Shown here: positions 34,834 to 46,891 of the stretch, piece by piece | How positions within the stretch are numbered: the first letter of the stretch is position 1 | Layout of the letters: each line of letters opens with the position of its first letter | Origin: Mytilus edulis | Lineage: Eukaryota; Mollusca; Bivalvia; Mytilida; Mytilidae | Direction: 5' to 3' | Assembly (NCBI RefSeq): GCF_963676685.1 | Contig: NC_092345.1 | Location: forward strand, 82,463,592-82,527,591 | DNA: 64,000 nucleotides | Notes under the pieces: generated by a model | The model's input: the letters and a program-made list of their open reading frames with translations, nothing else | Databases searched by the model: none | Told to the model about the DNA's origin: nothing | Made by a program: the position numbers and the translations under genes

Positions 34834-34964
34834 AAAAAAGTCATTGGGTTTTTTACTGGTTTTAGTAAACTTATGAAGAACAGGCACATAGTAATATTAA
34901 CAATAGCTTTTACTTTTATTATGGTAAAAGCTTATATTATGAAGTTGTGTCTGTTGTTAATTAG

Positions 34965-35345
34965 GGCCCTGCCGAAATTGCAGAAGCCCTATAGGGATCA
35001 GTTTGTCTGTCAGTCCATCCGTCCATCCCTCTGTAACAAATTGTGTACGCTCTATACCTAGAGAACCCTTATAACTTCATACTTTATACTTGACATGTAT
35101 ATTAACAAACACCAGAGGGTGTGTCATAATGTCTGTATAACTTCCTAGATCAAAGGTTAAGGTCAAAAACTTTAGTTTCAGTTGACAACCTCATGTCCTA
35201 TAGTAAAGACAGTTCAGTTCTATATCTTGAGATCCGTTATGATTTCAAAGTTTATACTTGACATGTATATTGATCGACACCAGAGGGAGTGTCATAATGT
35301 ATGTACAACTTCCTAGGTCGAAGGTCAAGGTAAAAAACTTTGAAT
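34965..35345 (+). repeat. Molluscan dispersed repeat with two internal units
   Basis: The stretch opens GGGCCCTGCCGAAATTGCAG and carries two copies, about 180 bp apart, of a segment with TATACTTGACATGTATATT followed by ACACCAGAGGG and GTGTCATAATGT. It is non-coding. I recognise the opening as a widespread molluscan repeat; this is from memory. Confidence 0.5.
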
Positions 35346-35713
35346 ATGTCCTGTTCCTCAGAAAACCACATTCCAATGAACTTTAAATTAAGAACAATTT
35401 TGATGGAAGGAGGTCATCTTAATATCTTGATCTTTTTCTTGATATTGACACAGGTAGACGATTTCAAACTAGAATCAATGACAAACGTGATGATTACAAC
35501 TCTCTAAATGTCAACTTCACATTTCCCAACAGTAAACCATTCTCTGTTATTTTTACTGTTTGCAAAAGTATGAATTATCCGAAATACTAAGAATTTTCTT
35601 ATCCCAGGCATAGATTACCTAAGCCGAATTTGGAATATCTTTTTTGGAATTGTTGGTCCTTGATGCTCTTCAGTTTTGTACTTGTGTTGACTTTCTAACT
35701 ATTTTGATCTGAG

Positions 35714-35756
35714 CGTCACCGTTGAGTCTTATGCAGACGAAACGTGCGTCTGGCAT
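35714..35756 (+). ncRNA. Degenerate hammerhead ribozyme upstream of a Penelope-like relic
   Basis: CGTCA, then CCGTTGA in place of the invariant CTGATGA, then intact stem II GTCT-TATGC-AGAC, GAAA, CGTGCG, TC and TGGCA. Two core substitutions should abolish cleavage. Loop bases differ from the other copies while stem II is kept, so it is an older or different subfamily. The preceding 130 bases resemble the retrozyme body (AAATACTAAGAATTTTCTTA, TAGATTACCTAAGC). Confidence 0.6.
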
Positions 35757-36129
35757 ATCAAATTATAAGCCTGGTACTTTTGATAACTTTTGAATGGAGT
35801 TTGCATATCCAATTGATAAGTCAGGCCTGCATGATTACACCATACGGACTGCATTGACAGTGGTTTTGTTCCCACAGTACTCATACCCCAGAGGTATAAT
35901 CAGTTATGCGGAAGATCGACTGAAACCGACAGTGCATAAGTCTTACAAAAACATTCACAAATAGCTTCACAGAAATCCGTATCAAGAATATATAGCCAGG
36001 TGGTATTTATGTTTGCCTTACATCTTTCCCAAGTTCTTACAACCATTCTTTGTTCAGAAATTGATGAGTCTCCGAAATGTTGTGATGACATATATGCAGA
36101 GACGATTTTTCATCACTGTATTAGATATC

Positions 36130-36830
36130 TAAACTACATAAGTACTCTAACAAGCAACAGTATATTGCTAGGTCTTCCGAGTGCTCCACGAAACCTCTTT
36201 CTAAATTATTAACATCAATTTTAACAGCTATCAAAACCGGATTCAAAGTTATTATGAAACTGCCAATCATAGAGGTGAAATGAAGACTGTCAGGGTATAT
36301 ACAATCTAAGACTCTTTCATCTTGCAATAGTAGTAACACATTTGACTTTTCTACACTCAACACGGGTATTCCCCATTCTAAACTAAAAGACAAATGGATA
36401 GAGATAATATTGCTTTGTTTCATAAAGAAGAATGGACAACGTAGATACAATTATCTTGGAGAGATACATCCTACTTTGTAAAAAGCACTTTGATTCAAAC
36501 ATTTGTTTTTAAACTGACATTATCAAGATGCTTGATTTCTTGATTGACAAAATTTGTTACGTTTGGATGACCTGAACAACAATCGGCATTTCAATGACAA
36601 TCAACTGTGCCCCTATTAAACCGAGCTTTCATTTATTCCTATTAAACCGAGCTTATACAAGAAATTTATAGGAAGAAAGAAAAAGAAGTTAGCAATATCC
36701 TTCAATTTTACTTTCCGCTATATAGATGATGTTCCCTAACTAAATAATTCAAAATTTTGTGACTATGTTGAACGAATCTATCTAATCGATACAGAGGAAA
36801 GAACAGACACAGTTAAGTGTGCTCGTGTTT
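36130..36830 (+). pseudogene. Penelope-like (Neptune-type) reverse transcriptase relic
   Basis: Plus-strand frames contain KPLSKLLTSILTAIKTG, then DFSTLNTGIPHSKLKDKW and CFIKKNGQRRYNYL, then the block GISMTINCAPI and finally a decayed FRY-I-DD motif near 36715-36730. Known relatives read FDFSTLYTTIPHSKLKDKL, GIPMGTNCAPLLADLF and FRYIDDVLSLNN, a reverse transcriptase group I associate with Penelope-like elements. Stops and frameshifts are frequent, so it is dead. A degenerate hammerhead lies about 400 bases upstream on the same strand, an arrangement reported for Penelope-like elements. Confidence 0.6.
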
Positions 36831-38058
36831 AAGATTGTGTTTAAGATCCATGTCAATTGAGATTGTTTTTGTTTGTTGGAAACGCCTGTGGTTCTGCATC
36901 TAGATGGTCTTTGTGATCCAGGTAAATTGGTATATTTTTGTTTGAAGGAATTGCCGGCTCGTCTAGATCGTCAAGTGGCAATTACTTCCTTAGTGGGCAT
37001 CATCACCCGGGAAAAAAGTTACGGGTCCTGTAAAACCCTTAACTAGTTTCCATCAAACGGAGCAATCTTCCCTCTCCCCCCCCCCCTTTAGTGTTGATGT
37101 GTTCCGTTTACTACTTATTTTTCAGCTCATTTAATTGTGTGTGTTAGTGATGACGTCTCATATTTCAATGAAATAACATTTCCTTTAAAATGGGACTACA
37201 GTACATTTAAACACTTTTGATTTTTTTCGTTGATGGATCTGGACAGACTATTTCATTTTTATTACAAACCCGCTTTTGACGTTATAGATTACATTCAAAA
37301 AGACGATAAAACATTTTCATCAATTTGGGGGAAAAAAATTGGATATGTTTATATTAAATCATTGTCTTACAAATCCATGAAATGGTGGTTATTTTTTAAC
37401 AAATTCTTAACAAATAAAGTGTTTGAATTTATCCTAGATTATAAACGAGAATAGATCAATCGATTTCTTCAATGTCAAGACATTTGTATGGATGGATTTG
37501 AAACGTTAAATATAAATTTACAAGGACAAGAAGGTTGTATGAATCTAATTCAAAATTAATGAGATAATTTCCCTTTGTTACCTTAATTCGTTTGTGATCT
37601 ACTTTGAATTAAGCTACAATCTGTCGACAAAAGATCGACAAATTAGGACTTAGTTTTGGCATGATGTTTTTGGTGCTTGGGAAACTGAAGCACCAAAGTT
37701 TTGCTGCTATTTTAAAGTAACATTTTATTAAACAAATAACATAAATGTTTGCTATTTTTATTTAAGTATGATATTGGTTTAAAGATTTTCAGACGTTTGG
37801 CCAAGTTTTCTTCGACGGTTTTGGATTGTTCCTGTGTTATCTTCTTCGTTTTAGAAGATGCGTAGTTTAAGAAAACCACATTAGAAAACCATATTACGAA
37901 GGAAATTGCTAAACCAAGTCAGAAATATGACAGTTATTTTCCATTCGATTGATGTGTGTGAGCTTTTGATTTTGCTTTTTGATGAGGGACTTCCCTTTTT
38001 GTTTTTTCCTAGAGTTAAGACATAGGAAGTCAAAATTTGTCATTGGCATTTATTAGAG
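36831..38058. other. Gene-free spacer before unit B2
   Basis: Mostly AT-rich unique sequence. It includes a C-run near 37073-37086 and, at 37890-38040, a diverged inverted fragment of repeat R2 (CAAGTCAGAAATATGACAGTT). A 74-codon ATG frame at 37230-37454 has no recognisable domain and is AT-driven; I do not call it a gene. Confidence 0.4.
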
Positions 38059-38085
38059 TTTTTAAGTCAATATGCAAAAAACTAA

Positions 38086-38650
38086 TCTCTGATTCTGGAC
38101 GAAAACGAGGATTCTCTTAAACAAGCTTTGTATATATTTGACTGCCTCGCTGCTGGTGCTGGTTTGCTATTAAATATAGATAATACTGAAGCCATATGGG
38201 TTGGCAAAAGATTAGCCTGTAATGCAACTCTGCTACTAAATAAGAAATTATAATAGAATGCATCAGGAAAGTTTAAATTGTAGTGAATTCGTTTCAATTT
38301 CTTGAAAACTATACTGACTGTTCTGATATTAATGCCAAATCCACCAGTTTAGGTTATGCAAGAAATGAAAGGAATTTTAATCAAATTATTATGAGCTGGA
38401 AAGCCAGACAAAATAAAAAGGAAGTATTTATGACAAGGGAGGTTTAAAACTCTTCCATGTAAAAAGTGTTGCTATGTACCTTGAAATGCCATGGCTTTAT
38501 AAAAAAAGTAAAATCACAAAAATACTTAACTCCGAGGAAAATTTAAAACGGAAAGTCCATAATCAAATGGCAAAATCAAATGATTATTAGATCCCTTCAA
38601 TTTTCCCCTTGCAAGATTTCATCATTAAGTTATATAGAAAACAAGTGAGG
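38086..38650 (+). pseudogene. LINE reverse transcriptase relic, B2 copy
   Basis: Paralogue of 9895-10330 with the same residue blocks (ALYIFDCLAAGAG, TEAIWVGK). It keeps 22 extra bases (TTTCAATTTCTTGAAAACTA near 38291) missing from B1, and carries a 98-bp R2 fragment at 38489-38586. Inactive. Confidence 0.55.
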
Positions 38651-39254
38651 GAATAAACTCGTGCACCTAACTTAAGGGGGTTTTGAAGCTATTGCAAAAA
38701 TGTTAAATTAGATTTAATAAAATAATGATCTAGTATTTTAACATATGTTTTTAAAGTTAACTTTTATTAATCTATAAAGAGTTACCGTTGTGAAATGCCT
38801 AAGTGAAAATTTTAATAAGTCAAGTGTTTCAGGTTAATTACATTTTTACAGTTAAAAGGGAAAGTACAAGATTTTTCGAAAAATTCACACCAAATTAAAA
38901 GACCTTTTTTTATTGATTTAACATTATCCAATTGGTATCAATTCATGACACAAAATCACTACGAAAAAAAAACTTTTTTGCTGTTCCTCATCTTCAATTC
39001 CAATTCTGAGAGAGGGCTTCACTATGGTGTAAGTTTGTTCTCTCATTGCAGTTTTAAGACAACTCATAGCACTTGTTTGGATAGAAATCTTTACAAGTCG
39101 GCATAAAAGGGGCACTTTTGCACGATTCAAACCGTTTAGTTAAAATATATGTATATAAGATTTGTTTTGTCCCAATTTAAATAGTATTTATATATGCGAT
39201 GAGCACGTCCTTTCTATCTATTATGAAGTTTGAGTTACTATCAGTTCTAGGCGT

Positions 39255-39485
39255 TTATTCCATTCCCTGTGCAACATCAATGATAAACATTAAGTTCCCA
39301 GCAATGAATGCCACGATATAAAATATAAGTAAAATTGTATCAAAGTTTTTGAGACATCTTGCCAAGTAATTTTCTTCGTATCACCATTGTATGCTATGCA
39401 ATGATCAACTTTCTCCTCGTTTCCAAGATCATGAAATTGATTTTTTTCTCGACAACAAAGCTGGTATGTAACGATTTTTTTCATC
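39255..39485 (-). pseudogene. Receptor subunit B pseudogene: only the C-terminus remains
   Basis: Homologous to the last 77 codons of subunit B. Compared with B1, bases equivalent to 11194-12215 (1,022 bp: signal peptide, whole extracellular domain, M1-M3) are deleted, joining the M3-M4 loop directly to the upstream flank at 39485. A further single-base deletion in the run CAAAGTTTTTGAG shifts the frame before M4. It cannot make a channel. Confidence 0.92.
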
Positions 39486-40361
39486 TGCTACGTTGACCTG
39501 GTTTTAGGTACTTTTGGACTGACCAAGTAAATATTTTGAAATTTAATTCGGAGATTAAATATTAATGACTTGTTCGTGACTAGAACACAATAACCATTGG
39601 ATTAAATCATTAATATTTTCATTGGAGCAAACGATACATAAGTATATTTCTGTTGACCATTTAAAATCATATTTACCTTATAAAATTTAAAGTGGCATAA
39701 TGCAAGTGATTCTCTTGCATTTCTTTTGTTTATTAAAACACTGTTGTTAATCAAATGTAATGTTTAAACGAAAGTTTAAAGTTATAGGATCAATTTAGTC
39801 TGTATTTACTTGACACAAGTTCAATATCAAAGCTCAATTTATGTAATTTGAGATTCTTCCAAGGTATATATGATGCTTTTTATATAATTCATGAAATTTT
39901 GCATACAATCCCAAAGGAAACACCAAACCAGTTTAGTAAAATATATTCCTTGCTATGAAAACGTATGTATACATGTTAAAATTGCTATACGAATGCATTT
40001 TCTTGCTTATCTATTCATATTCATATGTATGATTAGAAAGGATCGTATGCAAAGAGTAAAATCATAACAAGACTGCAAGCAATAGTCTTCAGAGGTCATT
40101 CAGATGGTATATTTTCTAAATACTGATACTTCCTTCGTATAATTGAAGCGTATGTATTTCTATATCTTATAAAAAAAAAAACACTCACCAAAGTTACCAG
40201 CTTTTAATTTTGTAAGTAAAACTCGCATATCGTCTTCAACAGACTCATCAGTGAGGTTCGGATAAAAAGGTCAATGGTAAACGAAGTACACATTATGAGA
40301 GGCACAATTTTTTTTTTTGTGTCAAACACAGCGATAGTTCATGTAAACACATGAACACTTT

Positions 40362-41021
40362 AGGGTCTTTGCATCGGAACTAAACACATTTATTCAAAAA
40401 CCAGTTGTTGGCATGACACGGGTTATGTTCTTCTCATATATGTTATGATGGTATGATACTTAACCCCTAACGGGAAGGATTGTGCCTGATGTTCATATGA
40501 TGAAATCATAATCTTTCAGTCAGTTTAATTGAAGTCTGGAGCTGGCATGTCAGTTAACTGCTAGTAGTCTGTTGTTATTTATGTATTATTGTCGTTTTGT
40601 TTATTTTCTTTGGTTACATCTTCTGACATCAGACTCGGACTTCTCTTGAACTGAATTTTAATGTGCGTATTGTTATGCGTTTACTTTTCTACATTGGCTA
40701 GAGGTATAGGGGGAGGGTTGAGATCTCACAAACATGTTTAATCCCGCCGCATTTTGCGCCTGTCCCAAGTCAGGAGCCTCTGGCCTTTGTTAGTCTTGTA
40801 TTATTTTAATTTTAGTTTCTTGTGTACAATTTGGAAATTAGTATGGCGTTCATTATCACTGAACTAGTATATATTTGTTTAGGGGCCAGCTGAAGGACGC
40901 CTCCGGGTGCGGGAATTTCTCGCTACATTGAAGACCTGTTGGTGACCTTCTGCTGTTGTTTTTTTCTATGGTCGGGTTGTTGTCTCTTTGGCACATTCCC
41001 CATTTCCATTCTCAATTTTAT
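40362..41021 (+). mobile_element. 3' end of a Penelope-like element, 660 bp
   Basis: Inserted in a region that reads ACTTTAATACTACTGAG without interruption in B1 (near 13085). It starts GGGTCTTTGCATCGGAAC and ends TTCCATTCTCAATTTTATTTA. The reverse copy at 44399-45357 extends further into coding sequence, which identifies this as the 3' untranslated end of the same family. It shows 5' truncation and a short TTTA-type target overlap. Confidence 0.65.
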
Positions 41022-41807
41022 TTAATACTACTGAGCTGAAGATAACCTTGGTGAACCTTCATCAGCAGTGGCATCAACCCAGTGATTATAAGCTTCTTAT
41101 TTTCTTTTCTTAATAAATATTAAAGATAAGTCAATATGTATTATCATGGATGCTTAAAGAACATAGTTTAACAGACAATCATACGAAAATAATTAAATGC
41201 GATTGTACTCAATATGAGGTGAGGATGGGAAGTTGCCACATAAACTGTACTCAACTCCAGAATAAAGTACAAAACAACCCAAGGAAAATGCAAAACAGAA
41301 AGTCCCTAATTGCAAAATCAAAAGCTCAAAGACATCAAACGAATGGATAACAACTGTTATATACTTGACTTGGTACAGGCATTTTCTTACGTCGAAAATA
41401 GTGGCTTAAACATGGTTTTATAGCTAGCTAAACCTCTCATATGTATGACAGTGAACAAAAGAAACAGGGAAGCCGTGAATCTTAATCACTAAAAACAAAC
41501 AAATATGTCAACAAAATGACATATAGACAAGGCATATTTGAAAAAACGAAAGACAAGAATACAAATATAGAAAACGATAGAATGTTCCTATAAAATTAAA
41601 AGCGGATTAAGTGATCGTACTCTTGTCGCAAAGACTCATCCTGAGAAAAAATCAATTATGAAGTTGTATATCTAGTATTCTTTATTTCAGTTTTAATTGG
41701 ATATAAGATGATCATTATAGGTTTCCAAACGAGTGTCGATTAATAATTATTACTAGGGATGTCAACTCGTTGAAGATTTACTAATCGATTACTCGTTCAT
41801 AACACTG

Positions 41808-42230
41808 CAGGACGTCAAACAAGCAGCATATAAAAGTTCAGGAAATAAATGGCAGAGAAGATGGGAAATATCTGAGAGAGGCAGGGACCTTTATGAAAAA
41901 ATACCAACTACAAAACACCCAATTATGTATGATTTCCCAACTAAAAGACATTACAGTATATTCGGCCAACTAAGAACTGGCTATACAGAACTAAACTACT
42001 ACAAGAACTGAGTAGGCCAAACCAACGCCATAGAGTCATGCAACTGTGGAGCACCTTCTGGAGTATCCCTGCTTTGAGATATCCAAAGAAGTCGGGTCAG
42101 AAACCTGAATTTAGCTACTATGCTAACGAGACTGCACGGCGAGAACACAGAAGAGACAAAAGCCAAACTACAAACACTGGCACATTACATTGACAGAACA
42201 GGCAGATTTAATACTGCTGTTCCTCAATCC
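41808..42230 (+). pseudogene. 3' end of a LINE ORF2, B2 copy
   Basis: Same relic as 13895-14372. The AGA at the site of the B1 stop is intact, but a TGA appears at AACTGAGTAGG (about 42008) and about 70 bp including part of the zinc knuckle are deleted. Both copies therefore decayed independently. Confidence 0.55.
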
Positions 42231-42642
42231 CAATCCTAACCAGGGCATACCACTTTCTAATCACAGAGAAGAAAATACGTCGAGGAAAACGCACCAGAGA
42301 GGAAAACTGCACATTGGGACAATTCGTGCCAACAGGCCTGAAGATTGAGGATTGAGGATCTTTTGATTTACCGAGCGATACTCTATACACGGTGCAACAA
42401 AATTCTTTCATATAACCCTAACCCTAAATAATCAACTTACTTACTTACTTATAGCATGTGTAAAATATTTATGTAAGTTTACAACATTGTTTTAGCATTG
42501 CATTTGATCATCGTTAGTATTTTTAATGTTTTGTCATTTGGTCTACATCTTACTGGTCTGAACACTTTGTTTCGACAGGAGCGGATGTGGCAGGTATCAG
42601 GTATTGCTTGATCATACGATGTGTTGAGATTGAGGAGGGAAT

Positions 42643-43886
42643 GTGTTCCTATTAACTTGTCAATACATTAAGGGGTATTTTAAAAACTCAGAAATGAAGC
42701 CATTCGACACAGTTTGGAGAAACGGCCTATGGTTTAAGATGGCATTGAATCACATTGATGGAAAAATGCATACAGTAATACATAGTATGTACAACAATAT
42801 AAAATCACGAGTTATATACAATAATCAAAAATCCGATTTTTTTCGTTGTAACACTGGAGTTAGACAAGGGGAAAATCTTTCTCCTCTATTATTCTCTTTA
42901 TATATCAATGACCTCACTGATTTTTTGCTATCACATAATGTGAAAGGTTTCTCATCAATATCGAACTCCCTTGAAACTAACCTCAATATCTATTTAAAGC
43001 TGTTTATTTTATTATATGCCGATGATACTGTTCTAATGTCAGAAACAAAGGAAGACCTTCAAATGCAATTAAATTGCTTCAGTGAATATTGTGATACTTG
43101 GAAACTTAAAGTAAATACATCTAAGACTAAAGTTTTAATTTTCTCTAAAGGAAGACAGCCTAATAATATTAATTTGATTAATGAAGAAAATGAAATTGAA
43201 ATAGTGAAAGAATTTAACTACATTGGACTATTGTAACCAGATCTGGATCCTTCAATAAAGCAAAGAAAAGACTATCAGAAAAAGCAGCAAAAGCTATGTA
43301 CAACGTTATTAAAAGAGGGAAGCAGTGTAATTTATCAATTGAATGCCGATTAGAGTTATTTGACAAACTGGTGAAACCAATTCTTTTATACGGATGTGAA
43401 GTATGGGGATATGGAAAAAATGACATTATTGAACAAGTTCACCTCAAATTTTTAAAGCATTTACTACACCTCAAGAGATCTACCCCAAGCATGATTGTGT
43501 ACGGTGAAACTGGACGATATCTATCGAAAATAAGCATTAAATATCGAATGATATCATATTGGTGCAGGCTGCTTATAGATGAAAATAAGTTATCATCAAT
43601 CTTATATAAATTTTTATATTTTCGATATCACACAAACAATGATGATATTTTATGGATAAAGAACATTAAAAATATATTGGACAATGCCGGATTTAACTTA
43701 TTTTATGTGCAAAATAAAGACCTTACCAAATGGTTACCAAATAGTATCAAACTAAGATTAATTGACCAGTTTAAACAAATTTGGAATTCAGCTATTCAGA
43801 ACACATCAAAATGCATTACTTATAGGCTCTTTAAGTCTGTCCCAAGTCAGGAGTCTCTGGCCTTTGTTAGTCCTGTATCATTTTAA
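42643..43886 (+). pseudogene. LINE reverse transcriptase, B2 copy
   Basis: Contains FDTVWRNGLWFKM, GVRQGENLSPLLFSLYINDL, LLYADDTVLMSE and SKTKVLIFSKGRQ, more complete than B1 because the CAA codon at 43061 is intact. The frame ends at 43234 after FNYIGLL and resumes in another frame at about 43240. The last 17 residues of the second frame come from the inserted Penelope-like fragment. Lacks endonuclease; inactive. Confidence 0.7.
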
Positions 43887-44104
43887 TTTTAGTTTCTTGT
43901 GTACAATTTGAAAATTAGTATGGCGTTCATTACCACTGAACTAGTATATATTTGTTTAGGGGCAAGCTGAAGGACGCCTCCGGGTGCGGGAGTTTCTCGC
44001 TACATTGAAGACCTGTTGGTGACCTTCTGCTGTTGTTTTTTTCTATGGTCGGGTTGTTGTCTCTTTGGCACATTCCCCATTTCCATTCTCAATTTTATTT
44101 ATTA
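43836..44104 (+). mobile_element. Short 3' fragment of a Penelope-like element with 8-bp target duplication
   Basis: 269 bp from TCTGTCCCAAGTCAGG to CAATTTTATTTATTA, flanked by TCTTTAAG at 43828-43835 and 44105-44112. B1 has one TTTTAAG-type site here with no insertion (near 19430). It is the same 3' end as at 40362-41021, more strongly 5'-truncated. Confidence 0.8.
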
Positions 44105-44398
44105 TCTTTAAGGAAAACTTTGAATTTGAGAATTATTTCAACATCATAAACGATTGAGATATATATACACTTTGTAAATTCCGAACATCAAATCATTCAC
44201 TGCCTATAGAAAAGGGGAGATGGCATAACATTGACAGAAGTGATAGAAAATGTCCAATATGTACGAAAAGAGATATCGGAGACAACTATCGCTATATTTT
44301 TGTTTGCCCGGCTTTACAAGATGAAAGAAGAAGATTTATTACACTGTTTAATTCAAAACAATCAAAGACACTAAGAGACCTCTGCAATTTTATACGAT

Positions 44399-45357
44399 AA
44401 AATTGAGAATGGAAATGGGGAATGTGCCAAAGAGACAACAACCCGACCATATAAAAAAACAACAGCAGGAGGTCACCAACAGGTCTTCAATGTAGCGAGA
44501 AATTCCCGCCCCGGAGGCGTCCTTTAACTGGCCCCTAAACAAATATATACTAGTTCAGTGATAATGAATGCCATACTAATTTCCAAATTGTACACAAGAA
44601 ACTAAAATTAAAATAATACAAGACTAACAAAGGCCAGAGGCTCTTGACTTGGGACAGGCGCAAAAATGCGGCGGGGTTAAACATGTTTGTGAGATCTCAA
44701 CCCTCCCTCTATACCTCTAGCCAATGTAGAAAAGTAAACGCATAACAATACGTACATTAAAATTCAGTTCAAAAGAAGTCCGTGTCTGATGTCAGAAGAT
44801 GTAACCAAAGAAAATAAACAAAAATGACAATAATACATAAATAACAACAGACTACTAGCAGTTAACTGACATGCCAGCTCCAGACTTCAATTAAACTGAC
44901 TGAAAGATTATGATTTCATCATATGAACATCAGGCACAATCCTTCCTGTTAGGGGTTTAGTATCATACCATCATAACATATATGAGAAGAAAATAACCCG
45001 TGTCATGCCAATTTGTTTAGTTCCGATGCAAAGACCCTATAAGTGAATCAATATTAACGCCAACATATGCAATCTTTAATGACCTGACAACAGTATCGTA
45101 ACTATATCCCTTCTTAATAAGTCTATTCAAAGGTTTTGTTAGTTTTTGAGGTGAATACTGACACCTTTGTGCTTTATAAAGAATATGTCCATACAAAATT
45201 GGATGTGAAATACCTGAACGTATAAGAAGTCTGCATGTTGACCTGTATTTACGAATGATGTCCTTATACCGATGATAAAATTTAGTAAATGTTTTGACTA
45301 GTTTGTGATATCGAAAACCCTGGCGTAATAATTTTTCAGTAATACATAAATTTCTTA
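44399..45357 (-). mobile_element. Penelope-like element 3' part, about 960 bp, inverted
   Basis: Inserted between TTTTATACGAT and GTATTAATACTAAG of the LINE (contiguous in B1 near 19755). On the minus strand a frame from 45357 reads TEKLLRQGFRYHKLVKTF, TKFYHRYKDIIRKYRST and SGISHPILYGHILYKAQ, ending with a stop near 45045 and followed by the 3' untranslated repeat. The K-L-L-x-Q-G-F ... K-F-Y-x-R pattern matches the tail of the reverse transcriptase group seen at 36130-36830. It lies inverted to the fragment at 43836-44104, forming a large hairpin-capable arrangement. Confidence 0.65.
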
Positions 45358-46787
45358 GTATTAATACTAAGCTTACTGCTTCTTAACAACCATAATTTAT
45401 TTATCATACTTATACACAGAAAGTATTTCTTTATACAATTTTAGCTTTTACATTTGACTGTATAAGTATATATATATTCTTTTATATGTTATCTGATCCG
45501 AAATTTTATGCATTTTTATTTTTGTTATTATGTATATTATTTTTTTTTTAACTTCTCTGTAACCTTTGTACTTACATGGTTTTATGAGAATAAACTATCT
45601 ATCTATTAAACATAATATTATATAGGAATAAATAAAAAATTTGTCCCTTGTTTTTTATCACTTTATAATTATTCAAAAGTATGCTTGTCATTAGATTGAA
45701 AATAATTTTAGTACAACAAATGTATAATGTCTAATTATTAGCAAAATTTTGCTAATGAGATAATCATGATAATATACATGTAATAATGACATTGTCCCTA
45801 GGCTGTTTTATTACACATTTAGTCTGATTAATTGCCATTTGTCTTTAAAGCTGATAATTTTTATTTCTATAATCCTTTTGTGTTTACTTACTTGACAAAA
45901 TGATTGTGTGCAGTGATTTAAAATTCTAAATGAACTGTCTTAGAAAGATTTACACATTTTTTTAACCATACATACATGTATTGATGGTATTTACAAACAT
46001 GTTATCACTCTATGTAGATAAAGATCTTTCTTAAAAACTAAACAACACCAATATGTGAGTCATTTTTTTTAAAGTTAAAAGACTATTTATCAAACATTTC
46101 TGTGTGTCAAATAAATAATATGTATATCAATAACACAATTTCTTATCATTTACATCATAAAAGTACATGTAATTGAAATGTAATTGAAAAGTTATTTAAG
46201 CATTACATGCATTTTTCATTGTAATTAATTAAATTTCCTACATGTAATTACAAAAATGCTCAATTACACATTACATTCAATTACATGGAAAATTACAATG
46301 CATTACACTTAATTACCTTTACATTTTCAATTACCCAATCCCTGTGTGGGAGGGACTAAAATTAGCTAAAAGTGTAAGCCTTGGAAAAAAATGCTCGTGT
46401 TCATATATCCTACACGTTTTTCTGTTTGGAGAAATTTTAAATGACAGTTAAACGCAAACATTCGAATTGTATTTTTTTTTTTTCATTTTGATTAATCTAT
46501 AATTTCCAGGAAAGCGCTCTCAATAAAACTATTTTTTGTTTAAACTTAAGAGAGCAACAACATTATAACAGGAAAACGATTAGTCGAGTATCATTTTGAT
46601 AATCGATACTCGATACTACCGAGCGATACTCGAGTACTCGAGTACTCGTTGACACCCCTAATTATTACTACTTTAATTTCATCAACTAATTTTAAATAGG
46701 AAACAACAAATTGTTTGTGTATATTTCAGAGGAGAACATTTATGAGAAATTTAAAGATGGATATAACAGTAATTTCTATAATTTTAG

Positions 46788-46891
46788 GTAGAGGATAATA
46801 ATCCTGGCTATAAATTGGATAACTTCTGTATACCTAAACATTATGAAGAGGATCTAAAGAGAGTTTTAGTTCCAGCAGGAAAAATAACGAG
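46788..46891 (+). pseudogene. Orphan exon resembling hypoxanthine phosphoribosyltransferase (HPRT) exon 2
   Basis: After a pyrimidine-rich tract and TTTTAG, a single frame encodes [19 protein letters not shown] followed by [15 protein letters not shown]. Vertebrate HPRT has a matching block early in the protein ([20 protein letters not shown]). HPRT is the purine salvage enzyme making IMP and GMP. Only this exon is present; the PRPP-binding and catalytic parts are not in the window. Flanking sequence looks intronic, so it was copied at the DNA level. A1/A2 retain only the tail bases (AAATAACGAAATTTGATATC), showing a deletion of about 198 bp there. Confidence 0.7.

Larger units (their letters stand above)
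42690..45605 (+). mobile_element. 5'-truncated LINE (CR1/L2-like), B2 copy, with two insertions
   Basis: Paralogue of the LINE in B1, in three parts: to 43835, 44105-44398 and 45358-45605. The first encodes the reverse transcriptase with the YADD motif in one frame to 43236, then a frameshift (GGACTATTGTAACCAG), then LLYGCEVWGYGKND in the next frame to about 43835. Two Penelope-like 3' ends split the C-terminal part. The Kolobok-like element is absent, so this copy gives the empty site. Confidence 0.75.
38059..45836. repeat. Segmental duplication unit B, copy 2
   Basis: Aligns in order with 9848-20247. It starts at the same base of the sequence TTTTTAAGTCAATATGC as B1 and ends at the same junction with unit A. 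It contains the receptor pseudogene, LINE relics and three Penelope-like 3' end insertions absent from B1. Confidence 0.85.

Noticed and set aside
36121-36450. 109-codon minus-strand frame
   Set aside because: The opposite strand carries the Penelope-like reverse transcriptase blocks, so this is antisense shadow.
37230-37454. 74-codon ATG frame in the spacer
   Set aside because: AT-driven composition, no recognisable motif and no paralogue to test conservation.
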